From: Bipolaris cookei
Lineage: Eukaryota; Ascomycota; Dothideomycetes; Pleosporales; Pleosporaceae
Length of the DNA stretch: 64,000 bases
Assembly (NCBI GenBank): GCA_002286855.1
Contig: NRSV01000052.1
Span: 62,001 to 126,000 of the forward strand
Reading direction: 5' to 3'
Shown here piece by piece: positions 34,136-46,698 of this stretch. How positions within the stretch are numbered: position 1 is the first letter of the stretch; the number at the start of each line of letters is the position of its first letter. A program made the position numbers and the translations under genes. The notes beneath the pieces were generated by a model. That model worked only from the letters and a program-made list of their open reading frames with translations. It searched no databases and had not been told where the DNA came from.

Positions 34136-35662
34136 TAGTACCACACAAAAAAAACCCACATGTAAATAATAAGATAGAACGGCATACAGTCAAATTCTTA
34201 CATAGCCCCGAGCTGAATATAGACTCTAATGGAATGACAATAATAACAATAATAATAATTGTACTGGAAGACGACCTAGTTGTGTGATGAGGGGCCTTGT
34301 GTATATAGCTTGTTGAATCTGTCGAATAGGGCCGATTAGTGTACAGTTCGGTTACAGTCATACGAAATAACGGGGAAGTATTCATGACAGGTACGTCATA
34401 GTCGAAATGATTTTTAAAAGCAGAGCAATACTGAACGATGTAAACAACGCATATATGGCCCACGTGAGCTGATGTAGTGTGATATTTGCAATGGCGTAGT
34501 ACAATGCCATGCACCCAGCTACCAAAGAATGCCATTTTTACCTAGATGAACAGAATCAGTATTTCAGGACTGTATAGTACGATATATGCGTGAAATTACA
34601 AAAGCACACGTTGTAAAGCTGCGATATCGATAAGAAAAATATTTCAACAAAGGTCAGAAGCTATACGGTAGTCAGCAATCGACGAGAAACCAGAGAGATA
34701 TCTCCTTTTGAGTCAAAAGAATCCTTTTCTCTATGCTTGTATCAGAGCATCTATACAGAATTTTCTTCTTGTGATATTACTATGACCGCACTAATATCCC
34801 GAAAAATGTTATTCTCGATCCTACGTAATATAATCTATGCCAGGCAAGCCCGAGCCTATTAGTTATTCGAACGACCAAGAAGGGGTTGAATATTCTAGTG
34901 AGATCGTCACCCTCTCCATTTCTTATTAAAGAAAGATACTCTGAAAGGATAATGATTAAGTCAATAGAATAGGCAAAGAATGGTGCAAAGCGAGAAACAC
35001 TTTTTTTGTTGCATGAGATGAAATAGTTGGGCAGCACAACTCGGCATATAGTAGTAGATTTACTATTATAGGAATTCTCTCATTTTTGTGCACTATATGA
35101 TCGTGATGGCATCATCGCAATACTACATCGTGAATATCGCAATTACTACGGACCTAGAGAAACAAAGGTCTATCGATGGTTGAATTTTTCATTGCTGAGA
35201 AAGCGGAATATTATTCATTGTTCAATCGTAGGACTGAATAGATACATTGGTATATATAACCCAAAGTGTATTGCTCTAGTCATCTCAGATTGCAGTAATC
35301 CGGTGGCGAAATCAAGACGCAATGTCGGAGTAATGAATGATGCTGGCACTACTGCTGTTTGGTATAAGACTAAGACAGGGAACTTGGAGCGCAGTCGCTC
35401 GATATGATGAGACACGGTAATGTACCACAGGTCCAGGAATCGCAGTGGATATAAGAGAATGGCTGAAAGCTGTAGAAAAGCCAAATTGCGTAGTAAGGGG
35501 GTGTCGATCTCAAATAATGCATCGTAAAGTGGAGCATAGTTTGTTCGTTCATTCGTTCTAAAAGTCTTTGGTGTGTGAGTGTCAACGTTGTGCGCTTAGG
35601 CCTAACACATCCAAGTTACATGATGCAAAAGCGAGATTCGGATTGTAAAATTATTCATGCTA
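34136..35662. other. Long gene-free stretch, second part
   Basis: AT-rich DNA with a short AAT/AAC-type microsatellite at about 34229-34259. No gene is supported. The last part is the 3' flank of the RIB1 gene. Confidence 0.4.
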
Positions 35663-36889
35663 TTATTTGTGATCTAACATGTGCTTGAATTTTTCAATCT
35701 GCCTTTGTGTCAGTGACTGTGATACGGGAAGAAGTTCAACAAATCCACTCACCTTTGTACTCAGATATTTCTCTACTTCTTCGCTCTTGATTCCTTTCAT
35801 ACCACCAGTCTTCCACGCCAGTGGCACCATGGCCACGCGCTCTCGGACGACGACTTCTCTATTCGGACCCTCAACCGCTTGAACTTTGTCGGGGTTGTTG
35901 GTCAAGAGTCTTATTCCCCTATCACCGTCTAAACCCAGATCCATAAGCATGGCTGTGGCCAGACCGTAACTGCGCGCGTCTGCGGGATGCCTTAACATTA
36001 TGTTCGCTTCGTACGTGTCATTGCCTAAATCTTGTAGGTTGTATGCTTTGAGCTTCTCACCCAGACCAATACCACGGCCTTCCTGCCGGAGATAGATGAT
36101 GGCGCCGCCCGAAGGAGACAGCGCAGGGTCAGCCATGAGGCGCGCAGCCTCGTCAAGTTGCTCGCCGCAATCGCAGCGCGCAGACCAGACAGTCTCGCCC
36201 GTGTAGCATTCGGAGTGTATGCGCACGAGCGGTAGCTGTGATGAGGAAACGGGCGGAGCGTCTCCGTTTTCTGATGATGAAACGGAAGCCGGAGACAAGG
36301 GTCCGTTGAACTTGTCGTTATGGGCTAATTTACTGTCCGGCATGGGTTTTGGCGAAATGCCCTCTGCACGCTTGAGCTGCTCGACCCGCGAGCTGGTTCT
36401 GCCTGGGTACAGGCGGCCTACATATGCGCCTCTAGTCATGCGATCCAGCTCCGTCTCTCCCGGGCGTTCGGCGTCGAGGGAACGAGAACGTATTTGGTTG
36501 CCAAAGACGATTGCTAGATGTTCCTTTGTGTCGACATTGTTTCTGTACACATGCAGCCACATTTCGTGCCCCGTAGTCGTGGGTATGCGCGCGCGCACCT
36601 CGCACTCGACGTTGGGGAGCTGCGACAACAGATCTGGGCGGGGGGTGTTGGTGCGGAGCGAGGTATCGACTGGTATGGAGCGGGGTGGCCGAGGATGCGA
36701 AGGAGTGGAAACTCCTGGTGTGGCTGGAGGGGTAAAAGCGGGAGAGATGATTGAGGGCGGGGGATCGTGTCGCTCTTGGTTTGTGCCATGTTCCAGTGTG
36801 TGCTCATGCGCCGGCGACGTGTGGAAATCAAAGTCGTCGTTTGCAGCGGTGCCAATCTGCGGCGAGAAATGGGGCGGAAATGCGGTCAT
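35663..36889 (-). CDS. RIB1: GTP cyclohydrolase II, riboflavin synthesis
   Basis: A single exon of 408 residues with ATG at 36889. It performs the first step of riboflavin synthesis, opening the ring of GTP with release of formate and pyrophosphate. The N-terminal 90 residues are Pro/Thr-rich and probably disordered. The enzyme core shows the zinc ligands in SECYTGETVWSARCDCG (Cys228, Cys239, Cys241), the catalytic segment YLRQEGRGIGLGEKLKAYNLQ, and the substrate-binding part RSYGLATAMLMDLG with LLTNNPDKV. A Ser-rich insert of about 40 residues (around 180-218) precedes the zinc loop, as is common in filamentous fungi. The protein is cytosolic. The upstream DNA contains a purine-rich tract. 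Confidence 0.93.
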   Translation of the reverse strand: MTAFPPHFSPQIGTAANDDFDFHTSPAHEHTLEHGTNQERHDPPPSIISPAFTPPATPGVSTPSHPRPPRSIPVDTSLRTNTPRPDLLSQLPNVECEVRARIPTTTGHEMWLHVYRNNVDTKEHLAIVFGNQIRSRSLDAERPGETELDRMTRGAYVGRLYPGRTSSRVEQLKRAEGISPKPMPDSKLAHNDKFNGPLSPASVSSSENGDAPPVSSSQLPLVRIHSECYTGETVWSARCDCGEQLDEAARLMADPALSPSGGAIIYLRQEGRGIGLGEKLKAYNLQDLGNDTYEANIMLRHPADARSYGLATAMLMDLGLDGDRGIRLLTNNPDKVQAVEGPNREVVVRERVAMVPLAWKTGGMKGIKSEEVEKYLSTKVSGFVELLPVSQSLTQRQIEKFKHMLDHK

Positions 36890-37485
36890 GGTGAATGGCA
36901 GGGCGGAAATGGTTTAAATAACGAGATTGCGGTCACGGGAAATAGAACCGCATTGCCGAGTAAATCGGGCAGAAACAGACGTAGAGTCAGAGACAGAAAC
37001 AGAAACAAACAGCAACAGAAGCAAAAGGTGCAGTGGGGGCGAGCGACTGAATGACATAGCCGAGCCCGCAGCTACTCGGGAGTCGTGATTTTGGGATCCG
37101 CCTCCGACATTCTACTAACCGCGGCTATGTAAGCAAATTTAAGTGGCGCCCAAATGTTCCGGTCAGCAATTAGGAATCCTGCTCTCGCTCACTTGGTCCG
37201 CCCCACACCGACCCTCGGAGCCGGACACATGCGGGCAAATGGGTGCTTGGAGCATTGCGCCTCTTTGCCATGGCGCCAATGTAGAGTAGATTAGAGTATT
37301 GCACATACACCCGAATGGGCATTGCCCCGATTCTTCAACTTGGATTCTTGCTAATTGTATGTTTACATACATGTGCTATATAGTACATGCATCCATCAAT
37401 CTACCATGCCACCTGACAATATCTGATTCATCCCAGAAAAATTATAACACACAAAACATTTACTTCCCCATGCTGTGTCATGCAT
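36890..37485. other. Intergenic, RIB1 promoter with purine-rich tract
   Basis: The RIB1 side contains a low-complexity tract of repeated AGAAACAGA/CAGAAAC units at about 36965-37030, typical of fungal promoters. No gene is seen. Confidence 0.5.
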
Positions 37486-39082
37486 TTAGTCCACTCTGCG
37501 CTCTCTGCCCCACACTTCATCGGCATTCTTCTTGCCCTTGGTCTCTGGAACGTACCATGAGACAAAGGCAAAGAAGAAAGCTGATAGCGCCGCAAAGATG
37601 AAGTAGACTTTGCCATGCAGCTTCGCGCTCGCTAGTGGAAAGAATTGGGCCACGACAAATGTGGCAATCCAGTTAGCCCCGAGCGCGATGCTCTGTGTCG
37701 CATCAACTGCGTCCGGGCCCACGAGTTCACTTGCCAATATAAATGGTACAGGGCCAAGGCCAACAGCGAAGCCGGATACGAAGAGCAGAACTGCAATGGC
37801 TGAGAGCACGGGAATCGCCTTGATGATACCAATGGCAAGCAGAAGCGAGCTGGTTCCCATAATCGCAAGAGAGCTTAGCAGGCACACCTTGCGACCCAGC
37901 TTGTCGGCAAGGGGCGCGCAGCTAGCTGTCACGATAATGTTCAACGCCGAAACCGCAAGGTTGAGCAGTGCCGAGTTGGATTCCAGTAGACCTGCTAGCA
38001 GCGAGACTCCATACATAACGATGCTATTGATACCACTGAACTGCTGGGCCAGCATCACCATGATGACGGCGATGGCAGCTTTTTGATAGTCGGAATGGCG
38101 GAAAACCTGCATGATACTCAGATTTCCTTCTTTGCCCGACTGCTTCGGCCCAGCATCGGCCGATGCATTAGGGCTTAGTAACGTTTGCTCCTCCTCTGTG
38201 CTCATGTTAGTTCACCATAGCCACATAGCCCGTATATCGAGTGACTGACCATTGATATGGGATGAATCTGACACTCCCCAGTCGCACATCTCATCCTCAA
38301 TGTCTGCATGTTCGCCCCGAATCTTGCGTAAAGTCTTCTTGGCAAGAGACACGTTGCCCTGCTCAGCAATGTACTTGGGGCTCTCGACGGATAAGAGCAA
38401 TCCCGCGCCTTGCACAGCGCCGATGACGCCTCCAATGGCCAGAATAAGCCTCCAGTATGAGTCGTGGCTCAAGAAATAGCCCAACAGCTGCGTAATGAGA
38501 ATGCCAACGTTGCAGCCGATCTGTGTAAAGGCGCCAAAGAAGCCCTTCTCAGCAGGAGGAGCAATCTCCGAGATGTAGAGGGGCACAATCACAACAGATG
38601 CTCCCGCCGCGACTCCTGACAGCAGCCTTCCAAAAGCCATGACTGCAATGTTTGGGCTCAGGGCCTCAAAGACGGGGCCAACAGCGAAGAAAATGGTCGA
38701 TATCTGCATGGCTCTTAGGCGGCCGAGCCTCGTCGCGAGCGGGCCAGCCGAAAGGGCGCCTATGAGGCCTCCAAGCGTGTATAGCGAGCCCACGACGCCC
38801 CATTCTGTCGGTGTCATCTCAATGCATTGTGGGAGGCTCGGGCCTGCGACGGCAGCTGTAATAGACTTTTTCTTGCAACGGATGACATCCTCGGGCGCGT
38901 TGAGCTCAGACTAAAAGAGGGAGGAAGAGAGTTAGCTATACAGCTCGTGGGGGATGGGATGTGAGGCTGGCACATGGGGGACGAACCAGGTGGAAGCCGA
39001 AGAGCAGGGGGCCGAGAGTCGCGACGGAGAGGATGTAGACAAAGTAGCCGGTCAAGCTGCTGAACCACGAACGGAGATCCAT
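37486..39082 (-). CDS. MFS sugar transporter (Vps73-like)
   Basis: Exons 39082-38987, 38910-38250 and 38195-37486 give 488 residues with twelve membrane segments. Sugar-porter signatures are seen: the first helix ending in LLFGFHLSELNAPED, TRLGRLRAM between helices 2 and 3, GRLLSGVAAGASVVIVPLYISEIAP, QQFSGINSIVMYG at helix 7, DKLGRK between helices 8 and 9, and PETKGK after helix 12. The sequence around helix 1 (HLSELNAPEDVIRC) resembles the yeast Vps73/Ybr241c group rather than hexose or lactose permeases, so a vacuolar location is possible. The substrate is unknown. The start at 39082 is the first in-frame ATG; the longer frame above it has only TTG. It is divergent from CDK8. Confidence 0.87.
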
Positions 39083-39694
39083 TGCAGGCTCTGCTGATGG
39101 AGGAGAGTCGGGTGGTGGTTGCAGCTCCAAGCTGTGTCTGGCACCTGGGGACGTGCCCGTCGCAGCGGGCGAAGCTTATGTATTAGGATACATTGAATAC
39201 ACGGTCACATGGTTACCTGGCTACCTGGCTACCTGGTCATGATGACAATAGCTTGCAGAGAACGGTAATTGTCACTGCTTGGGTATGCGAGCAATACGAG
39301 ACGTGCTCTATGAGACGACTATTGGTTCCAAGGCCTTATATTTCATCGCAAAGTGTGGCGTGGCCGTGGTTGCGGTATTAGGTGTATGTACTCTACTAGC
39401 CAGCGTCGATGGGGCCCCCGGCTGAGGCTCTGCGGGGGAAACAGGCCATGGCAGTGGGACGCGTGCCTGCCTTTTCGCCGTCCCCGTCTCTTATCCCTTG
39501 CACCCTCCTGCCAGCAACCCACCTCGCTGCGTCAGGGCCCCATTCATCCTCCTTGTCCAAACCATATCGCCGCTTGTATTGCTTGCCCCGTGTCTGCCCG
39601 CCATCTCCATCTGTACTCATTCCAAATCACATGATTACGCGCTGAGTCGGTCTGCCTCGATATCAACAGAGATTCGGGAGACTGTCCGGATGCC
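39083..39694. promoter_or_regulatory. Divergent promoter region, sugar transporter and CDK8
   Basis: About 0.6 kb between divergent starts, C-rich near 39470-39600 on the CDK8 side. A threefold repeat of GGTTACCTGGCTACCTGG type lies around 39205-39240. No specific factor site is called. Confidence 0.45.
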
Positions 39695-40959
39695 ATGTTC
39701 ACCGGCTACAACAACAAGAAGCGCGTGACCGAGCGCTACAAAATCGTCGGCTTCATCAGCAGCGGCACCTATGGACGTGTCTACAAGGCCGAGGGTCGCA
39801 ACGGTCGCACCGGCGAGTTCGCCATCAAGAAGTGAGTGAGCACAGCCGAGTGCTGCCATTTCCCCACGCTAACACCACCAGGTTCAAGCCGGACAAGGAA
39901 GGTGAGCTGCAATACTCGGGCATCTCACAATCAGCCATACGCGAAATGGCCTTGTGCACTGAGCTTGCCCATCCAAACGTAGTCCATACTGCAGAGATTA
40001 TCCTAGAAGACAAGTGCATTTACATTGTCTTCGAGTATGCCGAGCATGATCTTCTGCAAATTATCCATCACCACAACCAACCTCAGCGCCAAGCTATCCC
40101 TGCTCGCACCATCAAATCCATTCTGTACCAACTACTGCAAGGCCTTGTCTACCTGCACAGGAACTGGGTCATGCACCGAGATCTCAAGCCAGCAAACATC
40201 ATGGTCACCAGTGCTGGCAAGATCAAGATTGGTGATCTGGGTCTTGCCCGCTTGTTCTACAAACCACTGCAGTCGTTATTCTCCGGCGATAAGGTTGTCG
40301 TGACTATATGGTATCGCGCGCCTGAGTTGCTACTTGGTAGTCGCCACTACACACCTGCAGTCGATTTGTGGGCGATTGGGTGCATCTTTGCCGAGTTGCT
40401 CTCCCTGCGACCCATTTTTAAAGGAGAAGAGGCCAAAATGGACAGCAAAAAAACTGTCCCATTCCAGCGCAACCAAATGCAAAAGATTGTAGAGATCATG
40501 GGCATGCCGACCAAGGACCGCTGGCCACTTCTAACGGCTATGCCTGAGCATCCTCAGCTCTCGTCTCTCCTGTCAGGCAATGCCTCACGCTTTCCACGCC
40601 CTCAGAGCGGCGATGGATTGGAGCGGTGGTACCATCAGACACTCAACAACAACCAATATCCAATCGGTTCCGGGCCAGACACGCCTGGACCAGAGGGACT
40701 CTCTCTCCTCAAGCAACTTCTCGAATACGACCCTCAAAAACGACTTACGGCAGAAAAAGCGCTGTTACATCCATACTTCATCATGCACGGCAAGCCCGCA
40801 GAAAGCTGTTTCGAAGACTCCAAGGTCAAGTATCCAGTCAGAAGGGTCAGCCAAGAAGACAATGACATGCGTACTTCTAGTCTACCCGGCACTAAGAGAA
40901 GCGGGCTCCCAGATGACTCCATCATGGGCCGTCCTGCGAAGCGACTTAAGGAGGGCTGA
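39695..40959 (+). CDS. SSN3: Mediator kinase CDK8/Ssn3
   Basis: Exons 39695-39831 and 39882-40959 are joined by a 50-base GTGAGT...CAG intron and give 404 residues. All kinase landmarks are present: SSGTYGRVYKA (residues 22-32), the ATP lysine in FAIKKFK (Lys45), the cyclin-binding helix SQSAIRE (61-67; SMSACRE in metazoan Cdk8), HRDLKPANIM, DLGLAR and the activation segment ending WYRAPELLLG. As in Cdk8, the activation loop has no phosphorylatable Thr at the usual place. A basic segment and a C-terminal PAKRLKEG could serve nuclear import. The kinase works with cyclin C, Med12 and Med13 in the detachable module of Mediator to regulate transcription, including stress and carbon responses. Confidence 0.93.
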
Positions 40960-42415
40960 GATGATTTTGATAGAAGAAGATTGTATGGCCCGCATGATGT
41001 ACAGGGGCCATGAATGCAGCCACCCATTTGTACGTATATTTGCATTATAGGGTAAGTTTATCCCTGGTTGTTGGTATGGTAAGACATCAGCTTGCCGATG
41101 GACGGCAGTCTGGGCGGTGTAGCCGACTTTGTGTCGCCCATAATGCCTACACAGGCTTGTTAAGCTAAAGCTGGGAGTGCCCTTAATCCTTGACCCCAAG
41201 CTTCACGAGCATAGCGGGACTCTGACGCTGTAGTAGGTTGAGGCGAGTCGATGAAGGGCTGGGCGTCTGTAGACAGAGTGAGCACAACCGAGTAGAAGCA
41301 GTGTGTTTTAAAACCGGGTAGACGCATCAAATGCTTACAGCGCGTGGACATGGCCACAGAAGGGTTTACAGCAAGAGTTGCCTCATGACGGGGGATTGTA
41401 TTCACTTTTTGCGCAAAACCATATGTCAAAAGCAAACCACGAGTTACAAGTGTGACGTTCCCCGACGGTTGAGGACGTCTTGGGTGTGGTTCAAGACGGT
41501 AGTGTTCCCAAGAGATAGCGCAGGTCACGAGTGAGTTGGGTGATGGATATGGGGCGTTGGTGCATGAATCGATAGCACTGTGCGGTTATTCTTGCACGTT
41601 GTGAGCTTGGTAACATGGGCAGAGGGGGTAAAATAGATTTCTTTCCACCAGGCTAGCCGATTCAGACCCCGCCGTGTTCAACCATGGGAAACGCCACTCT
41701 ACGTCCTTTTGTGTCGTTGATGCTGTAAATGTGTATTGAATGCGTAGGCCTAGCTCTTCACGGCCTTACAGATAGCGCCAGTGGTTCCACAGGGTGACTG
41801 TGGAGGGGCAGCAGCGTGTGGATGGAAAGTGCGCAGGCATGAAGCTTGTGGTCAGTGTCTAGTGATGGTTGCAAGTGAGGCCACAATAGGGCAGCAGCAG
41901 TCAGAGACGGTGGACTCGTCGGCTCACGGGAGAACGGGCTTGTGTAGCCATCAGGCGTCTACAAGGCGCAATGGAACTGTCCAACTGTTTGTCTCCCCAG
42001 GCTGGCCTCGCACTAAGACGCTCTTGCAAACGGTCTCCTCCCTCGGCTCATCATTCACTCTGGTTGCATTCATTTCCTGCTAGCTCCCTCGTGAGCAGTG
42101 TCCTTACTTGATTGGTTAGCATCCATTGCTGTTTGTTTGTGGCCCCTCTGGTAAAGGCAGGCGCGCACCATCACCAAAACAGCATCCTTAACGGCCTTGA
42201 CCTACATATATACTCCACCGACCTCGTCTCTCCCCTGCCGCTCTGTCTCAATCACTCATTTTTCCACCCCTTGCGCCTCCTGTCACTCCTTTACATTGAG
42301 ACTGCACCAGAGTGCAGATCCACTACTCCTAACGGCCGACCAATTAACAACATCTATACTCACTGACTCCCTAAAATCTCGACACACAAGCCTCACATCT
42401 ACCCAGGATCTCACT
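40960..42415. other. Intergenic, no gene seen
   Basis: About 1.45 kb between CDK8 and the CAP-domain gene. The longest frames, such as one of 122 codons on the minus strand at 41160-41528, show no family features. The C/T-rich part at 42220-42300 is probably the promoter and leader of the CAP gene. Confidence 0.4.
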
Positions 42416-43145
42416 ATGAAGCTTCTTGGTGCACTGGTTGCTCTCACTGCAGCCATTGCAGTCGCTGCTCCAGCCCATGACGTCAATCCCCGCAATGTTG
42501 AAGCAGGCGATGCTCCTCATCAGGGCGACCATAAGTTCATTAGCGCCGTGATGCGAGCCCACTGGTACTGGCGGAGGCTGCACTGCGCTCAGGACCTGAT
42601 TTGGGACAAGGAGCTTGCAGACGCAGCCCGCGCCGACATCGAGGAGTGCACCCATGACCCTGAGCATGTGGGTATTTGACATGCGCAAGAAGAGAGTAAT
42701 GGTTGACAATGATAGAAGCGCCCCGGTAGCAACCTCTCTTCTGTGAGCCCGCCGCCTGGTGACTACGACGCCTGGATCGAGTTTGCGCGTACTGCTACGC
42801 ATGGCTGGCACGAGGAGGAGACCAAATACCCTTACGACAATCCGCATTTCGATGCCGTCTGGGGTCACTTCACGCAGATGGTGTGGCGCAACAGCACGCG
42901 TATTGGTTGTGCGGTTGGCCGATGCGACAGCACTGTCAACTGGCCCGGCCGCTTCTACTGCTGTGAGTGGATTGGAACAAGGTGCGGGTATGCAGTTGCT
43001 AACTAATGCAGACTACTCATTCTTTGGCAACAACATTGCAGCCGGTCAGTTTGAGGCCCAGGTTTGGGCACCGGTCTGCCATGACCCGGCGGTTGGCGAA
43101 GTGGTTGCGCGCCAGGATGTCAACTTCGACTGGGCGGGCGCCTAG
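42416..43145 (+). CDS. Secreted CAP-domain (PR-1-like/Pry) protein
   Basis: Exons 42416-42667, 42716-42962 and 43012-43145 give 210 residues in frame; the introns are 48 and 49 bases. A signal peptide is present (MKLLGALVALTAAIAVAAPA). The CAP domain spans about residues 35-190: FISAVMRAHWYWRRLHCAQDLIWDKELADAA in the first half, then HFDAVWGHFTQMVWRNSTRIGCAVGRC, containing the CAP signature, and FYCYYSFFGNNIAAG. Six or more Cys could form disulfides. Yeast Pry proteins of this family bind and export sterols and fatty acids; other members act in virulence or cell-wall contexts. The first intron acceptor could also lie three bases further on (42719), which would drop one Lys. No GPI signal is seen. 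Confidence 0.88.
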
Positions 43146-44526
43146 AAGATGCAAGCTTCAGGTGGTACTCGGTTCAACATGATGACCCGTGTAACGATGA
43201 TAGCTAACACAAGTGATTTTTTTCTTGATGATGTGCAGCCCTGGGCATTGTCTACAGGTGCGTCTGTTACTCGGTCTTCGTTTGGGTAGGGCGTGGTTGT
43301 CAGGACATGCCGATGTCGTTCTGGTCCGTCACAGTCGGGTTTCAAGGTGAGTTTGGCAAGCCATGTAAGCAGTTGACGATAAGGAGCCTGCTGTCTGGGG
43401 TACAGAAAGGCGTCAGTGGTTACTTGAGTGTGAAAAAGGTACTCATGATAGCCTATGAATTTTCAGTGATGAACGACAGCCTCTCTTGATGATGTGTTTT
43501 TTATTGGTCGGCTCTGTGTAGGCACTTGGCAGTGGACATGATTCAAGACCAGCGGGGAGGATTGCAGAGGTTTAACAGCAAGATGATTGGGGCTGAATGG
43601 CATATGGGTAGGATAGAAGTAAGTGAAGCATGACCATGATTTCACAGCCCGGGCATGTGATGTAGTTGCATACATACACGCATACGTAGGTACAGTTGAC
43701 GGTGGTACTGGTGCCGTCAGTCTGTCAGGCACGCGGAACATATTGGCGTCCTTCTCAGCCTCGGCCTCAGCGGAGTGCATATGTAGGTACATGGCGCAGG
43801 GACCTTCGCGATGGGGATGTCGGACGGCCAGTCCCGTGGATCGCGATGGCAATCGGTCCTACGCGCGCATGCGAACGCAGCTCTCTCCAGGATCCCCCAT
43901 TTTACACATAACCATGACACGGACCCTGAAAATCTCCTCTGCTGCCTTTCTACTGTTTTTCCTCGTCCTACATTTGGGCCCCAATCTGGCAAATTTCCCT
44001 GCAGTCTCGCACATGGCTGTCATCCACACCCCACGACCGATGATGCGAATGCAAATGCCATCCACCAAGCATCGGCTGATCCCTGCACAACGGCCATGCG
44101 CCAGCCCGCAATTGTATCATGGCAACGCCACTACGAGCCTCGAACCCAGGCTTTTGCCCGCAGACCTTGGAACTCATCCACCCCCACATATTGAGGCGAC
44201 TTTGTTCTGGCCACCCGCTCAGCACACGGCGCGCGCGTGAATGTACACCTAGCGCCTATGTAACCGTCCTCTAGCTCCGCGTGCTTTTTACACAAGCCCC
44301 CAATGCCCTGCCTGCTGCTCTTGCCTCATGTCTCGTGCCTGTCGCGCGTGCAGGTCCTCGTCATTGGCCTTAACCCTCCGCCTTCGTCCCGATTCCAGCC
44401 CTTTCGACTGCTGGCCTAGAAACTCCCGTCGACCTACTTCCTACAGTCCTGTGCTACTCCTCACACACCCGCCAATACACGCTTTGAACCACGACCCTTG
44501 ATCTGTCTACCTCGCACTGCGCAAAC
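43146..44526. other. Intergenic, no gene seen
   Basis: About 1.4 kb. A frame of 205 codons at 43623-44240 has no recognisable domain and no coding-type pattern, so I do not call it. The C-rich stretch at 44380-44520 should be the promoter and leader of the haem-oxygenase-like gene. Confidence 0.4.
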
Positions 44527-45836
44527 ATGTTGAAGAAGCAAGAATATGCGCTGCGGGACGACGAGGTGAGGCACGACACACCTAGGCTGCCACTCTCGTT
44601 GTCTGGTGAAATCAATGCTGCGACTCGGTATGATTTCCCACCCCGCCGCTTCTTTCCTCGGGTGTTTATGAACTAGCACACTGATCCGGCTCGTACAGAT
44701 CCCTACACACAAACCTAAATCGCCTCATTACCTCCCGTCTCCCGCTTGCCCTCCCGCCGCATACCACAGACTCGACGCTTTATGCGACAGGCCTGCTACA
44801 TTTTGCACACATCTTCCTGACCTTTGAATCCTTGTGGGCCGACTTATTGCGCGATTATGCTCCGTCCAACTCACCTTGTGTGCTTGCGCAGCCGGCAGTG
44901 GACCCCGAAGGTGCTACTTCGCCCTTCTCACCATTGCTATCCTATCTCCTTGTAAATCCCTACGACTCGCCCTCACTCTTCACATCAACCCTCGGTGCCC
45001 CAACGCCCCCATCCCTGCAACTCACTTCCTTCCTGCAATCTCTACGGCCGAGAGGCCTGATACGCTCGGGCCGGTTAAAGAGGGACTTGGAATACCTGCT
45101 AGGCCTACACCCCACCGATCTCGAGGTCCTATTGGCAAAGTACCCGGGGGACAAGGTTGCGCAATTTTGCACGCACATTCGGAAGAGCTTCAACGAGAAG
45201 CCCTGGACGCTAGTTAGCTACGCTTGGTGTTTCTACATGGCCATCTTTTCTGGCGGGAGATGGATAAGGGGAGGCTTACTTCGTGCCCCGCCAAGTTTCT
45301 GGCCAACAGCAGCCACTAGTTTACAAGAAGCGGATAAATCTCCGGATCTGAAAAGCCAAGGACTCTCGTTTTGGCATTTCCCCGGCCCTCACGATGGGGA
45401 AGATATCAAGGCTGAATTCAAGCTGCGGCTGTCTGCTGCCGAGACGCTTTTCACGCCCGACGAACGCATCGACATCATTGAAGAGGCCAAAGAGATTTTC
45501 AAACAGTGTGCTTCGCTGGTTGATGAGCTGGATGAAATGATTGGTACCAATATTCAATTTTCCCCAATGAACGCCAACAACGATGCTGTAGGCGACGACA
45601 AGGACTACCACCAATCACAAAAGCAACAGCAACAGCAACAGCAAGCGCCTGTGGATGTCTGCCCACTTGAAAAGTCTGGCCTCATTGATCCAAATGTCAT
45701 GCGTAGGGCGCAGAGACATGCTAGTTTGGGAAAACCGGGGCCAGGACTCAGGTCGTGGATCAAGAGACCAGAAGTCTCGGGCACGGTGCTGGCCATAGGC
45801 TGTTTTGCTTGTGTTGTTTTGTTCAAGCTGCAGTGA
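44527..45836 (+). CDS. Haem-oxygenase-like protein with C-terminal membrane anchor
   Basis: Exons 44527-44627 and 44699-45836 are joined by a 71-base GTATGA...CAG intron and give 412 residues. The first exon supplies the start and joins at ATRSLHTNLNRLI, where the His is in the position of the proximal haem ligand of haem oxygenases. Later TLVSYAWCFYMAIFSGGRWIRG matches the conserved distal helix of fungal Hmx1-type proteins. A hydrophobic C-terminal segment (VSGTVLAIGCFACVVLFKL) would anchor it in the ER membrane with the enzyme facing the cytosol. It contains a poly-Gln run (about residue 345). If active it would open haem to biliverdin with release of iron and carbon monoxide, but activity cannot be judged from sequence alone. 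The protein is longer than yeast Hmx1. Confidence 0.75.
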
Positions 45837-46698
45837 TTGATTGCAGTAGGATATATATTTTTTTCTTGTTTCCTCAAGGTGCATAGCTTGCGGCTGGGTG
45901 TTGACATATATAAACACACGGGTTTAGTGTTTGTTTTATGATGTGTCTGGGAACTGGTGTTTTTTATGCATGCATGAATGCATGAAAGGGTTAATCAGGG
46001 GCATATACAACATGGGTTTTCTCTTTTCCTCTTTTTTTTTCAAAATATATTTTTATCAAGTCTCTTAAGGGTAACATTCTTTTGCATAGCTGGTGGGATG
46101 GGCTGCGAATCACGATACCCGCTCCTTTTTCAGAGTAATATTTGCTACGGTTTGGACTTTGTGCCGCATGTTTACTTTCTTTCCTATTCTCTTTCTCCTT
46201 CACATGTTATGTCACGAGGTAATGTGTTGGCGTTGGTCTCACGCTTGGTTTTGTTATGTATGTAAAGAGTGATGATAGTTGATATTCTATATAACAAGTT
46301 CCGAAAACAAAGATATTGTTGAGAATATGTGAGTTCAGTCTAGGTTGATAGAATATGCATTAGGGTTTCGTGTGGTGGATTGGAAGGTACTGCGATGGTC
46401 TGTACTGTGTTATTGGGTTTCATTTCGTTCTTTTTGAAATCAATTTTTTTTGTCTTTTTCGCTATTGAGGTGTTGCAAAAAGTTGGAAAACAAAACTCCA
46501 GTGCTATGCTACTTGTTTTTGTTGAGGTTGCTTGTAAGACAATAATTTGGGCCATCTCTTCGTTCTATTTTACTCGTGTTTTCAGATTTCGTAGTGTTGT
46601 AGCGACGTGGAGAGTGCATACGAGTTGGAAGAGATGCCGCCATATCTGGAGCGATAGTTTGGTCGTTGACATGGTGTTGTGGGGCTTCTGAGAGTGAC
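45837..46698. other. Intergenic, T-rich, no gene seen
   Basis: About 0.86 kb between convergent genes, with long T runs on the plus strand (for example 46021-46050 and 46440-46455). No coding sequence is supported. Confidence 0.4.

Noticed and set aside
41160..41528. Minus-strand frame of 122 codons
   Set aside because: No recognisable domain or gene context. Listed as intergenic.
43623..44240. Plus-strand frame of 205 codons as a secreted or hypothetical gene
   Set aside because: No signal peptide at the start, no domain, and the sequence looks like upstream region of the next gene.
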